Assembly: GCA_000320605.2 (NCBI GenBank)
Contig: KB445811.1
Coordinates: 186,001-250,000, forward strand
Direction of reading: 5' to 3'
Source: Gelatoporia subvermispora B
Taxonomy: Eukaryota; Basidiomycota; Agaricomycetes; Polyporales; Gelatoporiaceae
DNA: 64,000 nt
Below, one piece after another: positions 1-12,120 of the stretch; the stretch's first letter is position 1, and each line of letters starts with the position of its first letter. The notes beneath the pieces were generated by a model. That model was not told the DNA's origin. It did not search any database and saw nothing but the letters and a program-made list of their open reading frames with translations. A program made the translations under genes and the position numbers.

Positions 1-108
1 AAATGCAGGATAATGGACATTGCGGAGACTCCTGTCGCAATAATTGTCGATATTCCTGCCAGGAGTAGAGCAGCAAAGGGTAAGGCCGAGCCAGAGCCGC
101 CAAAATGA
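1..108 (+). CDS. C-terminal end of an unidentified gene (partial)
   Basis: Frame 1 is open from the first base to TGA at 106-108 and ends in a charged tail (AKGKAEPEPPK). Composition and tail look like the last exon of a plus-strand fungal gene that begins outside the window. Only 35 residues are visible, with no recognisable domain, so the product cannot be named. It could also be a chance open frame. Confidence 0.3.
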   Translation, partial: KCRIMDIAETPVAIIVDIPARSRAAKGKAEPEPPK

Positions 109-684
109 GGAAGTGTAATGGTCATGGTGGTCGTGTGGTTGAACGAACGTCGTCCGAATTGCGTAGCAGAAATCGGCCGTGATAGATCCAGGAGAATGCT
201 CGCCCTTTGTCCAGGTCCCTGCTGCGCTTGCTGCGTACGCAAGTCAAGAGCAGGTGGGCGCCGTTGGTCGTGCGCGTGAAGTCATGGAAGTTCCGAGCAG
301 AGTGCAGACGCGCTCGAGGCACCTACCCGGTTCCGGCCCGCAGTCACTAGCGTCTGATCAAGGGCCATTACAAAGTTGTTCTATGGGCCTCTCATTTTGT
401 TTCTTACTGGTAAGGGATTCGTTGAAACCGGTATTAGCAGCGTTTGAACCGGCTCCTTATAGTGCTTTGAGTGCAGTGGCGGACGACTTGTGCTTTGGTT
501 CCGGTACAGCTTGCTCACGAATTTACTCTTAGGCCCGACCCGCATGCACTGACATTATCAACCCTGGATCCCGCTCAGATATATAACCTCCCACTCGGCT
601 GCGCTCAGGGACTTTGAGCGGACGCCCCAACGAGATCAGCATCCAACGCTCGTGAAGCGCCTTACTCCTTGCACCGCAACTACC
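109..684. other. intergenic, upstream of PEX19
   Basis: No convincing coding exon. Short open frames on both strands lack splice-consistent continuation or a recognisable motif. It should hold the terminator of the preceding gene and the PEX19 promoter; I see no clear TATA box. Confidence 0.5.
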
Positions 685-1948
685 ATGTCCACTTCCCAGA
701 AGGCACGCGTGAATGATGTGGACGAAGACCTCGATGATTTGGATGGTTCGTGACCCCGACTGCGCCCTCGCTCGGCGACGCGACCACACTGGCTTACACC
801 GCATGAAGCACAGATGTCCTTGAGCAGTTCAACAAAGCACCTGCACCCACAGAGAAGCCCCCCGTAGCTCCCTCTGGCCCTCAGCCATCCGCCAATGCCC
901 AGCAACAGCCCTGCGCCCCGCCTGCGCTCGACCTCCCGGACGACTTCGCGTCCGAGCTCGCGCGGGGCATGGAATCGCTCATGCGCGAGATCGCCGCCGA
1001 GTCAGGGGTCGACCTCGACGACGGCCCGGGCGCGGCGGGCAACGGCGAGCGCCGCGCGCTGTCAGAGGAGGAGCAGAAGGAGCAGGAGCGTAGGTTCGCC
1101 GCCGCATGGGAGGCGATGCTCGTCGAGGGCATGAACGGGCGGATGGACCCCGACGGCATCTCGGGCTCAGACGCGGCGTCAGCGAAGGGCAAGGAGACCC
1201 CGGGCCAGGCGGGGAAGGCACCCGGCGCGGAGCAGCCTTTCCAGGAGACCATCCGGAAGGCGATGGACAAGCTCAAGGAGAGCGACTCCAACCTGCAGGT
1301 ATGTGCTCGTTCTCGTTTAGCGTGCCCTGCAATGAGTGCGCGTGTTCATTTAATCGTACTTTGTAGGCCGACGCCTCTGCAGGCTCAGCAGATTCGCTAG
1401 AAGCGCTGCTTGCACAGTTCGAGGGCCTCGCCGAGGGATCCGGCGAGAGTGAGGAGGAACTCCACGGCGTCTTGCAGACTATGATGGGCCACCTGATGAG
1501 CAAGGACGTGCTATACGAGCCTCTCAAAGAGCTACACGACAAGGTGCGTTACATTCCCCCTTACTTCCCATACTTCGAGGAACTCGGCGTGATCTGCGTC
1601 TAATATTACATATTCTAGTTCCCATCGTACTTGGAAGAGCATGGCTCCAAACTTGGTGCTGATGACAAGCGACGGTACGAGTCGCAGTACTCGACCGTAT
1701 CAAAGATCATAGCAGTCTTCGACGACCCATCGTATTCGGACGATGATCCCCTGAAAGGCGTACATATTGTCGAGTTGATGAACCAGGTACGTTTATTCCT
1801 CCCTTCGTACTCAGCCGTGGTTTTGAGCAGCATATAGATGCAAACGTATGGGTCACCACCAGCAGAAGTGATGGGTCCCATGCCACCGGGTATGGAGGTC
1901 GGAGCTGACGGGATGCCCAAGATTCCCGAGGGATGCACGATAGCATGA
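685..1948 (+). CDS. PEX19: PEX19, peroxisomal membrane protein import receptor
   Basis: Cytosolic and peroxisomal chaperone that binds newly made peroxisomal membrane proteins and delivers them to PEX3. Five exons give 333 residues: 685-745, 814-1298, 1367-1543, 1619-1786 and 1838-1948, all with GT-AG introns and matching phase. The N-terminus has the acidic DLDDLDDVLEQF segment expected for PEX3 binding. The middle is disordered and charged. The C-terminal half (residues about 190-290) has the helical cargo-binding domain, including LLAQFEG, LYEPLKELHDKFP and the DDP..GVHIVELMNQM stretch. The protein ends in CTIA, a CaaX farnesylation box, which is a family hallmark. The start at 685 is chosen because it opens the acidic N-terminal motif. 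Length is normal for the family. Confidence 0.93.
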
Positions 1949-2481
1949 TCTTGGTAGATCTATGTATGCGAATGTAGCTTATTATCGAGTGTAATTTCCC
2001 GGTCCTGTGGATACCTGGATGGCGTACCATTTACGCCATGCTGCGACCTCGTGCCATCCTTGCGGGATTCGGTCGAGCAGCGGCCCAAGTACGTTCATCG
2101 GAATTATCATCGATTTTTGTTCCTCTCACTTTGATGTCCTTTCCCACCTGTGCAGCACAAAAGTACCCCAATAGCGCTAAGAGGGTACGATAACGTGCAC
2201 AAATACATTGAGATTATTGAACTTTTCGGCCTTTTTCCCACTTTCGTCTGCGCGAAGTGGGAAAAGTTGTTGAAAACCCCACAGGATATTGGAACATTTT
2301 GTGACTGACATCCGTTGCCCTACTCATTTCCCGTATATCATTGCCACCGAGACGTTGCTTGACACATGCAGTGCATACGTCTTGGTGTCTGTGCGCTCGT
2401 CTTTCAGGAATAAAAGCCCCCGATTATCTTATTTTCCCCCGTAATTCTCTCTCCCTCCGCTGGTTACTACCACCAGAGAAC
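1949..2481. other. intergenic region after PEX19
   Basis: PEX19 3' flank and spacer before a pseudogene. No coding exon seen. It contains one clear hairpin at 2232-2265. Confidence 0.5.
2232..2265. repeat. short hairpin (AAGTGGGAAAA-type arm)
   Basis: TTTTTCCCACTTTCG (2232-2246) faces CGAAGTGGGAAAA (2253-2265) across a 6-base loop, almost perfectly complementary. The same AAGTGGGAAAA core occurs in the arm of another hairpin at 7747-7758. It may be the remnant of a small inverted-repeat element. Confidence 0.55.
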
Positions 2482-5290
2482 ATGAGACTCAGTCGTTGTA
2501 GAAGAATCAGTACTGAGGATGTCCTCGCCCACACCAGTGCTGCACTCACATTGATTCAGAACTTCTCTAGCTTAGCTGGTTCAGTTCCTTGTCTGAGCGC
2601 TGTTATTGGTTCCACGCTCAGCCTTATCTCTGCCATTGAGGTAAGCAGACTCCTTTTCTGACTTAGGTCAACAAATGCTCACTTCGACGTGTGCCACCGG
2701 GCAGAAGATAAAAGATGACAGGGAACGCTGTGTCCACCTCCTTGGGCGCATATCGGCTTTGCTTGGCGATGTGAATCGTGCCATCAATGTTGATCTCAGT
2801 CTGGACTCCGCGAACACGAGTTTAACAGTTAGCCTCATAGAGCTCTACTCGTGAGGATCCGATATTTCGGCCTGGGTGTATGGCCTCACAATGCAGCTCA
2901 GGACGTTGGATCGCATCAACGCTGATCTTCAGGAATTTACACATAAGCATTCTCTGTTCCGATTCCTGTATCGCGGATCCGTGTCAACCAAGCTACAACG
3001 CCATACATGGGCGATTGACGAGGTTTCGCGCTCATTCAATGTAAGCACCATTCTATACCGCAAGTCATGCGCTATTCTCACTAGATGAATGGGCAGAGAG
3101 CAGTCCTCATTGCAATCCTGCGAAGATTAGATGGACAATCTATCTTCGATAGCCGCGGAGTGAGTACTCACTCTAACTGCTCTTGCCACATCTTGAAGCC
3201 CTTATGATCTATATACCAGCTGCGCCTATTTCGCATTACTGAGTTAGGCCTCTACCGTGTCCGTGGGGCGTGGAAAGCACGGATCTCGCGCATCTCCGCT
3301 CGTGAATGGGATGGGACTTGGGAAGGACGGGCGGTCACTGTTCGAGTTCTCGGTCAGGAGCACTCAGTCGAGGTTCGCGTCGAGTTCTTTGATTTGTAAG
3401 CTGAAGTCGACGATAGAGTAGGAGCTCCTACGATCGCTGGCTACCACTTCTGCATGGTAAGCAGATATCCCTTTCAGATCATGTCGGATCATTCAAAAAG
3501 CCCACAGTCGGCACCCGAATATCATCCAACTGATAGGCCGATCGCACCCCTGTGAACCACAACAGTTCGTTGTATTAGATCGTTGTTCGTGTGATCTTAC
3601 ATGAGTTACATTTACTGAGATGCTCACCGCTTTGGAAGCTCCTATCAAGGCCTCTCACTACTTCGCGAAGGCCGATGTGCCGCTTAGGCTCCATAGCTAT
3701 CTTCAAATGGTTCTGAGCTGCACTTATTGGATCTATTCAGGATTTACTCACATACATAATTCTCTGCAGTTCGTGGACTACGAAGTATGGTTGAACGCAT
3801 ATGTGGCTCTGAGCCGAGAATGTTCAAGGTTGTTTCACGCTAGGATCTCATTGCATATCTTCGATCAGTGCAATTTCCCGTTGCGGACATCGACAAGGTT
3901 CGTGGAAACTATAATATGGCAAGCCTATACAGCGTATTGATTGCCGTCCACACCCATCATGTTAGGTGTACGACCACGATAGCACTTGCTTGCCATCCCT
4001 CTTCGTGAAAGAGGACGGAACATTAGCGCTTCAAGCTGAAGATCTGGTGGACGCCGATGTGGGATGTCTGATACATCGTTTATGTACCTTGTTCAACATT
4101 GTGAGTCCTCGAATTGATGCTCATTGATCCCGAAACACATGACTCCACTGGCTGGTGACAGGATGACAGGCCGACAATGGTAGGATCTGATTTCACTGTA
4201 TGTATAATTACTCATTAGCATCATCGCGATTGCAGACGAGAAGAGCGAACGACTCCGACTGCACTGAATCTGCTCAGGCCCTCCTCTCATTCATTTCATC
4301 CCATCCAGGACAACATGAAATTTCCTGCCACCTTCAAGGATGTCGCCTAGATTCTGTTGATTGGCCGGACGTATGGTGTTATTCGTGGTTTCAGTCTCCT
4401 GTCAGCGTCGAAGTGGGAGACTATGGCTATATGCGTCCTCAAACGGCAAATTTTACCAGGCTTGGTAATATTTCCGAGTTCATTTATCGCGATGCGTTTC
4501 AATGGCATACGAGAGCATATGTCGACAATACTCCCACAGAATATGAATATCTTGTTGGCTGGTCTTCTCGAACTTGGAGGTATAGACGTGTCATCCTACT
4601 CCATCACTCAGAAATATGGCTAAGTCACATCTTGCCGCAGTTTCGACCTGGAACCCGGCGCATTCGTTTGGCGGGCAGTTGCGAACCAGATCAAGATGAC
4701 CGTAGAAGGAGAGTTCTACTGGTTACATGCTTATGCGACTGCGCAACGGCATGGAATTGATTTACGATATTTGATACTAGGTTCGTCCCTTTACTTATCG
4801 TGTCAGCTGAGATCCGAATATCCCCATTGACATTATCATCTAGTTGATGGAGTGAACTATCGCTGGTCCATCAAATCGAAGGCGACTCCTGATAGTCCTT
4901 TTGAAGATCAAGGTCCGTTTGTGCAGCTTTAAACAGCCGTAGATCTATGACATTGAACGGTCATCACTAATTGCAAACACAGCGTACTTTCACCAGCTAC
5001 CGTTAACGCCAGATCGGAAGGTCCCTGATCCGTTCGGATATTGGTCTATTGGCCCTGAAGCGATGTATACTCCCTCGCCAGAGGTCTCTCTACCCGAAAT
5101 GATACTTGGCAGCTGGTACGCACACCTGCTTCTTGCCATAGTCACTGACACGACTTTGGGCATTGTATGTAGGCCAGTAGACATCTCCTACTCTTTCGTC
5201 AATAGCTTTCAAGCTGAATTACTGACATACTTTGGTCAAGCTTGAAGCGAAGACGAATATACCTTTGGAAGAACAAAAGACAAGACCCCG
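2482..5290 (+). pseudogene. decayed STAND/NLR-like N-terminal plus kinase-like protein
   Basis: Plus-strand exon-like pieces follow one another in the order expected of one large Agaricomycete protein. At 2482-2640 and 2705-2850 the translation has the fungal STAND N-terminal helical pattern (ALTLIQNFSSLAGSVPCLSA, then KIKDDRERC.HLLGRISALL). It continues at 2876-3040 (LRTLDRI...RFLYRGSVSTKLQRH...IDEVSRSFN) and 3087-3160. Near 3506 comes HPNIIQLIGRS and then QFVVLD, the N-lobe signature of the kinase-like domain found in these proteins. Further pieces near 3970-4100 and 4640-5110 (VPDPFGYWSIGP) resemble the C-terminal region of the same family. In-frame stops (for example TGA near 2852, TAA near 3400, TAG near 4350) and frame changes show that it is no longer functional. 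Family assignment rests on memory of related proteins; exact boundaries are uncertain. Confidence 0.55.
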
Positions 5291-6896
5291 TTCATAGCTA
5301 CCAAAGTTTCCGCCCTCTCTATGATTATGTACATAGAATCTCAGGTCAAGTCATGTTCACGAATTGAAATCGTATCGAGATTGACTGCATTCGGCGCACG
5401 CTGGAGACGTTGCATTCGGATGTTTGAGCTAGTTGAGCGAGCTCCCATAATATATCAATTCTCGCTGGCATGAGGGCCCATGACGACGTGTTGAGCAAAG
5501 AGCGTGAGTATCGTATTAACTTGAGGAGTCCATGGTGGCGCGGACATGGAAGTTTCGACTCTGCGTGCGCTTAAGGTCCTGTTTCTGGCTCGCTCGCCGA
5601 CATCGGCCGCGACGTATTTGCCCACGACTCGAGCGATATGATCTGGTATGATAGCGCGACGTAACGAATACGCAGCGCAGTAAACTGCGCTGGTTCACAT
5701 ATATGTCTGTCGCCGAGGGAATCTATGGCACATCCTTCGCCACTTTCTCGTAAGTGTTCCCCTGGTGTGCTAGGAGGTGCTTCCCTATGAGTTCAAGTCA
5801 AATTTAGGAAGCGCTCCCTACATCACTCACCTGTGCTTTAGCGCTGGCATCGATATCAAATGGTCTGTGGAACGCAACATGATCGTGATGACATGGTCAA
5901 GAAGAAGGCGCTTCACGGCGTTGGATGCGCGTTCACACCCCGATGCCACAAGCTACATTCTTACCAGATCTTTTCTCGTGCTCTTGATAAGGCCGGTTCG
6001 AGAATTGTACGATCGAGCCTGTGATCTAAAGGAGTGCTTCAATTGAGGTGTGAGTTCGACCATCATCGTCTAGACGTACGGCCGGCTTTCATCATCTTCC
6101 GTACTGTTTTACAATCTGTCATTTTGTAAGTTCTACCACTGTGTACCGCAGAAGCTCATTCTCCGTACGCCACCAAAAAACTCACTTGCTGTGGGAGCAT
6201 CCCGGGACTTGAAACCAACCCGAAACTCTTTTCCGACCACATTGACAGGCAGTCTCGAGACTCGTGGTCAGAGGGGTTGGTCTGAGCTATAACTCGGACT
6301 CCTTTCCGAGCCGGTCTCTAACATCTGGCGCCTTATCACAAATTGAGGAAGGGGTACGTGGGTAGAGTGCTGCCACAAAAGTGCGTATCTTACTCCGAAT
6401 GTGTCCACGAGCCGACTGCACGAACCTGTCATGTGGAGATACTGATGCATGTGTTCACAGGCAATGCCATATGTGGCCGTGCAATGGAGCTTCGCGGAGG
6501 CATGCAAAACCGATGACCTGATGACCCAGTGGCGTCCCACATGCACGTATCTGGGTTCTGAGGGATGCTGTCATGTTCAAATGCGTTCTACTACACAGAC
6601 GCTGACCGTTTTAATCAAATAGTACAGGATGCATGACATGTAGACGGTGGAGAGCGTTCGTGGCTGATGCGCTGAACGAAGCTGAGCCCTCTCCGCTCAT
6701 CAAATTATGATAGATTATGGTGAAGAGCAGAACATAACGGGCGCAAGTATTGCATCGCCATACCAGACGGTGCGGTATATCATATGCTATAAATACGATT
6801 TCAAGCGTGGTTTTAGGGCATCTAGTAGGTCAACTCTGGTCTCGACGAAGAGAACCGGCCTCCATTTTATGCGTAGACCGACTGCTGGTTCACAAG
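5291..6896. other. gene-free stretch between two pseudogenes
   Basis: Only short open frames, the longest 89 codons at 5777-6046 (plus), none with a recognisable motif or splice-consistent neighbours. Probably decayed spacer. Confidence 0.45.
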
Positions 6897-9045
6897 ATGG
6901 AATCTCTATCCAAAGCTTTTCATCTAGACGATACGCTGGGTGCTCTACAAATAGGTGCGCGAAGCGGATAATAGAGTGAATGTCTCTAACCAGCAAATAC
7001 ACAAAGGCACACTACTATTGTCTGTGTGAGCACGGGTTTTTGATTTTTTAGTTCACTGATACTGATAGATCTCTCCTACAAGTTTGTACGGGGTCACTAT
7101 CCTCCAGACTTACATCTATTTCTCATCGAAGTGGTGACGATTCTGTCTGGCTGAAGGCCATTGTGAGACCTGAGCACTTCCTACCTACCCAATACAATTG
7201 ACCGCTGTCTTTTCAGGTTGTGATCCTTTTGCGCGTTTATGGATTGCGTGCAAGTGCGGAATCCTACTCACAGGCGGTAACTTCAGGATCTTGGACACCT
7301 TACACCAAATCTTTGCGAGCCACTTGGTCTATACGTACACGGTCACCAACTTCGGAGATATTGTCGCATTAATCACCGAGACATGGTCAGTGGAAACCAC
7401 TAAATTGCTCTCGGTTCTACCTGTTGACCGCGCAACCCTAAGTCCGCTGAGGTGTGTCCATAGCCGTTTCTGCGCCGGTCTTCCCGTATCCCAAGCTACA
7501 AAAGGCCCTTATGATTGCTACGGTACGCTCGGCGTGAACCAGAATGTATAAAACACTAATTTAAGGCAGGGGGTCATGAACTCTGGCGTTCGACTGTAAG
7601 TATTGCCCGAAGATTGCAAGAGATCGCAATCACACTCTGTATATGCTCGCAGGACATTCAGTGTGCGCGTTTGCATCAGCAAAATCTCCCTTTTGCTTTG
7701 GCTGCTTTTACGTCTTTTTCGGGCGATAAGGGCCCTGAAAGCGGTCAAAGTGGGAAAATCCCAGTCCCCTGGGCATGGAATTTTCCCGCTTTTCCTGCTT
7801 TTCTAGCCAAAAGCAGGGAAAGCGGCGCCAAAGCAAACACAACATTTTCCTGATGTGAACACGTACGCAGAACCATTACTGTTCCATTTCCTGGGGTTCA
7901 TCTCACATTCATGCAGTCAGTGGAAAACGATGGTTTGCTGCGGCTCTCATTGTGAGAATCACTCATTACCTGTGGCAATCGATATCAATTTACTTTCTAG
8001 GCGGCCACTTCTCTCGGGGAACTCTGTAATCCCACATTAGCCTTTTATTTGGCGTTCCATTTGATAACTGTGATACGAATGCATAGCTGCTCTAGTCGGT
8101 GAGCCGATGTCTCTGAGATGCCGTTTTCGAGTTTCCTGCTTACTACCTCGCAGCATTTACAATCTCTGAGTGAAGCATTGTTGCTCATACCTTAGAAAAT
8201 GGGGAAGGCTGACCTTAAACATGGGGAGATCAAGATTCACTTGCAACTCACAAAAATACACACACTCTCTGTACTGCCTTCCATTGTGCCCCTCTATGAC
8301 GCTTCTGATGAGAATGCAGCCTGAATTCTACATAGCAACGTCCTTCGCCATTGCTTCGGATTACCTGCTTTCGGCATTGCAGGTGATTCTTCTGCTGAGA
8401 CACGGCAGTAGCGTATCGAGGTCGGTTTCACCTCACGGGCTTATCGTCCAGTGAATGTGGACTGAAGTGCGATAGGACAAGGACGTTGGTTCAGACTATG
8501 ATTATATACAGTCTCAACACGTGCCTGCTCACAACGTATGTGCTGATCTCGCTCACCACTCTGCTTGACTGACATTTAACCGCATGTAGTATCTGTGAAG
8601 TACTGCTATGCATCATTGTAAGAGGCTGGATACTGCATTCGGAGACTAGCTGATCAAAGATTTATAGTGGGCAGTCATGCCAAGCAGTCTCGCATATGAC
8701 ATTTTCTTCGGGTGCCTGCCTACGCGTAAGTCCTCGATGTTTGCAACGTAACATTGATTCTCAATCGTCTCTCCAAGTATTGTTCAATGCACTACTAGCT
8801 ACACTGAACGCCAGACAGGAGCTACGGGAGGCGGCTTTCGAGAGAAGGGACTGGATTTCTTTCAGTCAACTTCATGCGGCGGCACGCAGACGACAGCAGA
8901 GACGACCACATACTGCGGCACCACTGGCCAGGTTCAGGTGAGATTACCTTCGTATACTAATGTATCTATTGCTCACTGAATATAGGTCAACGATCTCCCG
9001 ATAGAGATCAAGGTTGACCGTGTGGAGCAAGTGGTACCATTTTGA
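6897..9045 (+). pseudogene. DUF6534-type seven-TM protein, decayed copy A
   Basis: Fungal membrane protein family of unknown function. The first exon starts MESL at 6897 and carries LDDTLGALQIG, followed by LYGVTILQTYIYF (about 7087), ILDTLHQIFASHLVYTYTVT (about 7290), QPEFYIATSFAIASDYLLS (about 8310), MIIYSLNTCLLTT (about 8500) and FNALLATLNARQELRE (about 8780). The last exon reads VNDLPIEIKVDRVEQVV and stops at 9045. Order and spacing match the family, with short introns between pieces. Stops and frameshifts break it, for example in the loop after the second helix, and a hairpin insertion near 7.75 kb lies between helices. Two more copies lie at 17.9-19.9 kb and 21.8-23.7 kb. Confidence 0.65.
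7747..7824. repeat. double hairpin inserted in DUF6534 copy A
   Basis: Two adjacent inverted repeats. AAAGTGGGAAAATCC (7747-7761) pairs with GGAATTTTCCCGCTTT (7778-7793). GCTTTTCCTGCTTTT (7788-7802) pairs with AAAAGCAGGGAAAGC (7809-7823) with one mismatch. The arms share their GGGAAA core with the hairpin at 2232-2265. The position inside a decayed gene suggests a small inverted-repeat (MITE-like) insertion. Confidence 0.55.
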
Positions 9046-9384
9046 CGTGATTCGAAGCATGTAATTCAATTGCTCCTTCAGAGAAGATGTTGGAAATGAG
9101 ATTCGATTGGCATCTCCCAAGTTTTCTACATTGCAGGTCGCCGCCTCGAATAAGTGAAAGGGCTCTGCATGATCCGATTAATCCCATATCTAGCGTGATC
9201 GGAAGTATCAGAGATGCAGATATGTCTAGCTTGAGCTCGAAGTACCTATCGGGAGTTTTCATGCTATGATTTGCAGAGCGGTGGTTACACACACATGTAC
9301 ACGACAAATTTCGGAGCATCATAAGATATCAGACTAGTACAGACGCGAAACAGCCCAGCCACCTGTTACGGCAACTCATGATAA
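9046..9384. other. short spacer between copy A and the zinc-finger gene
   Basis: Convergent 3' ends of the two neighbours. No exon or repeat recognised. Confidence 0.5.
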
Positions 9385-11027
9385 TCAAAAGAGTCCCTCG
9401 AGGATACGCAAGAGGTTGCACTCCACTGGAGTCGAGCTTGTGGAAGACCCGTCACTACTGCCGCTGAAGTCAGGGGATACCAACTGGTCCCCAGCTCCGA
9501 AATTGAGCCCTAAGAGTGACCCGAAGTCGAGCTCCCGGGAAAATGCTCGATCATCAGACATTGCCAGGCCCTCCGTAACCGGGACAAATGCCGGTGGCTC
9601 CGGCAACGCTGTTTCAGTAGTCAAGAGATGATCTTGGTTCTGGAGTTCTGAGAAGGTCCACGGTTCCACCGGAGGAAGCGTTACGAGTTGAGTGGGTTGC
9701 GTGGGCGCGGGCGCGTAAGACTGTGGGGGGCGCGTCACAGGTTCGGATGCGAGATAGTTCGAGGCGGAATGAGCCGTTCCTGCATCGGGAAGACCATAGG
9801 AAGTCATCTGAGGGAATTCCTGTCCCGCGTGGAAGGGCTGATGAGGGTGAGGGTGAGCTGAGACGTCGAAGGGAGCAAATGTTGCAGGCAGCGCGCTGTA
9901 GTCGTTGATCGGAGCGTAGGAAGATGACGATGGTTGGCTGATGCTCGCACCTCGAGAGTAGACCGATGATTGAGCGCGTTGGACTCCGGGGTCAAACGAC
10001 GAGAAGGGGACCCATGGCACATGTGGCTGCGAGGTCGGAGCCAGGGGCTTCTGCGAAGGTGGCACTGTCCGATGAGAAGTGGTCGATGAGACCCTCCTTG
10101 GGGCGTACGCAAGAGGACCTGTTGGGCCGGTGAGGCCGAGGGCAGAGCCATTGGACGATGAGAGAAGAGAGCTGCTCAAGGTCGTCGAGTTCGTGGGGAT
10201 CTGGTTGGTGGACGCAACAGGAACAGGCTCCTTGCGTTCACCTGAATCCATATTTCCACCCTGATCTGCTACATATGCCCCGTGCGATTCATCAGGCAAT
10301 GCAAGATGGTCGGGGCTTTTCGGTGTATTGGGACGGGAAGGTGCCAGAGGTCTTTCAGGGCGTAAGATGCCGTGCACCGCCAGAGCATGCTCACAGAAAG
10401 CCCGGTGCTTAGCGAAAACTGCCCCGCACTTGACCGGGCCCTCTTCACCGCATATCAGCTCGCGACATCTCAAAGTATCCTTGGAGCTGTCGACATGTCA
10501 GCATTCACACGTTGAGCTAGGCAACAACACGTACTGTTTTCTCTTGAAGTGCGACTTCAGGTTATTTCGTTGCAAGGCGGAGTACGAACAAGCAGCATAA
10601 GGGCACTTGAACCCGCTACCATACACCGCCACAGCATGAGAACCGGTTACCATACGAGAAGACATACGCACATTGCTGCCTTCATTTCTGGCGGGAGGTG
10701 AATTGGGATGTGACGGGCCAATTCGCCTTTTTGCGGGAACCCACTTCCACATTGCTCACAGATAAAGCGATAGTGTGAGGAATCATGGTGCGAACGGGTC
10801 CGCCGGGAGAGCTTCGCGGTCCTCGCGCGTTTCCCTCCCGCTTGCCCAGATTCCTCGTCGGATCTCTTTCTCTTCTTCGACGAGCTGGATGTTCCTGCGG
10901 GCTCGGCGTGAGGGAGGGAGGATGGCTGAGTAGTAGGTTCAAGCGTAGTTGGGGATGGCTCTGTGGGCGCGGCAGGTGGAGCAGAGAACTGAGAACTGGG
11001 CTCAAGCACGGTTGGAGGGAGAGACAT
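9385..11027 (-). CDS. C2H2 zinc-finger protein, putative transcription factor
   Basis: Three exons (10672-11027, 10535-10615, 9385-10468) with GT-AG introns in phase give 506 residues. Residues 1-75 are rich in P, S and T, followed by a basic KKRKR stretch that could be a nuclear localisation signal. Finger 1 is canonical: C90, C93, H106, H110. Finger 2 (C123, C128, H141) lacks a normally spaced second histidine. A third irregular finger uses C152, C160, H173 and H178. The remaining 320 residues are low-complexity S/P/Q with a final acidic and hydrophobic patch, like an activation region. DNA binding and regulation are inferred from the fingers; no target is known. The start MSLPPTVLEP (11027) is preferred; an in-frame ATG at 11093 would add 22 residues. 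Confidence 0.75.
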
Positions 11028-12120
11028 TGTGAACTGAGACAGGATGCAGGGAGTCAAATTGAGAGGAACAAGTTGGGTTGTGCAGCAAAGCATGCCCGTT
11101 AAATACCAGCGACTGGCCGTGGCGAACTTGCGCGTGACTCTTCAACGCGGGCCACACAGGTGCGCATGCTGTCACTAGGATGACAACGCACTTGAAGCTA
11201 CGCAGAACTATGCCGTGATGCTGGTAGTAGCTGTAGTCCTAATGAAGGAGGTAGGGCGAGGGATTTGACTAGCCCGGAGGCCGCAGAAGTGCAGAACGCG
11301 GTTGCGACGCGTCATGCGGAGCCCTTCAGGGCACTTAGCTCGGTGGCGAAGCTTGTAAGGCGCATATCCTTGGCCCACTGTCAAACTGCAGGATGCGTAC
11401 TCATCTGTTAGATCCTGTGCACTTCGGCTAATCCTGGTCCAAGTGCGGAACACTCGCCTGGTAGATGAAGAGGCGGCAGACCTAGTTTCTTGTGTCATCA
11501 CCGGAGTTTACACTGTCAATCAATCTCCATGATATGGCGTCGGAGACCTGGGTATGCGTGCCTTACTATTCAATCAACATCTCAGAATATAAATCCTTAC
11601 TCGCTCTATAGCAAAAGAGCCTGGGTGGTCAGTGGTTATAAACAGCGAGAACATGCCACAGATGGAAGGTCGAAAAGTCCAAAGACCACACGGGATCCCA
11701 AGTTAAGGGATCCACAAAGAGCGCTAGAACATCGATCACCTGTCCGGACAAAACAATTGGACGTAGAAATCAGAGAATTTCCAATATCGTTAGCCAACCA
11801 CAAGGTTGCTTAAGCCATGTTCTTCACCGGCCAAAGCATCCTCAGCGGTAGTCAAACATATCAGATTCATGTGCTCACCTCTGACGCCACGCCTGCCTAT
11901 CCGCTCTTCGTGCGCCGGTGAATTGAACAGCCCTGGTACAACCGACCGGATCTCTTCGAGGAAAACAACTCGTTAACTGCAGAATGATAAGGGCACACTG
12001 AGTTGATCAAATTCGATGCTTAGGCCGCAACGAGCGCTAGGAGGTCAAGGGACAAAGAAATGCAATTGCGCATGTGCAAAAGAACCAGATCACATCGGAC
12101 GGTCCGCCAAGCATCCCACC
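11028..12120. other. gene-free spacer
   Basis: Promoter side of the zinc-finger gene and 3' side of the next minus-strand gene. Open frames of up to about 100 codons on both strands have no family signature or plausible splicing. No repeat noticed. Confidence 0.45.
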
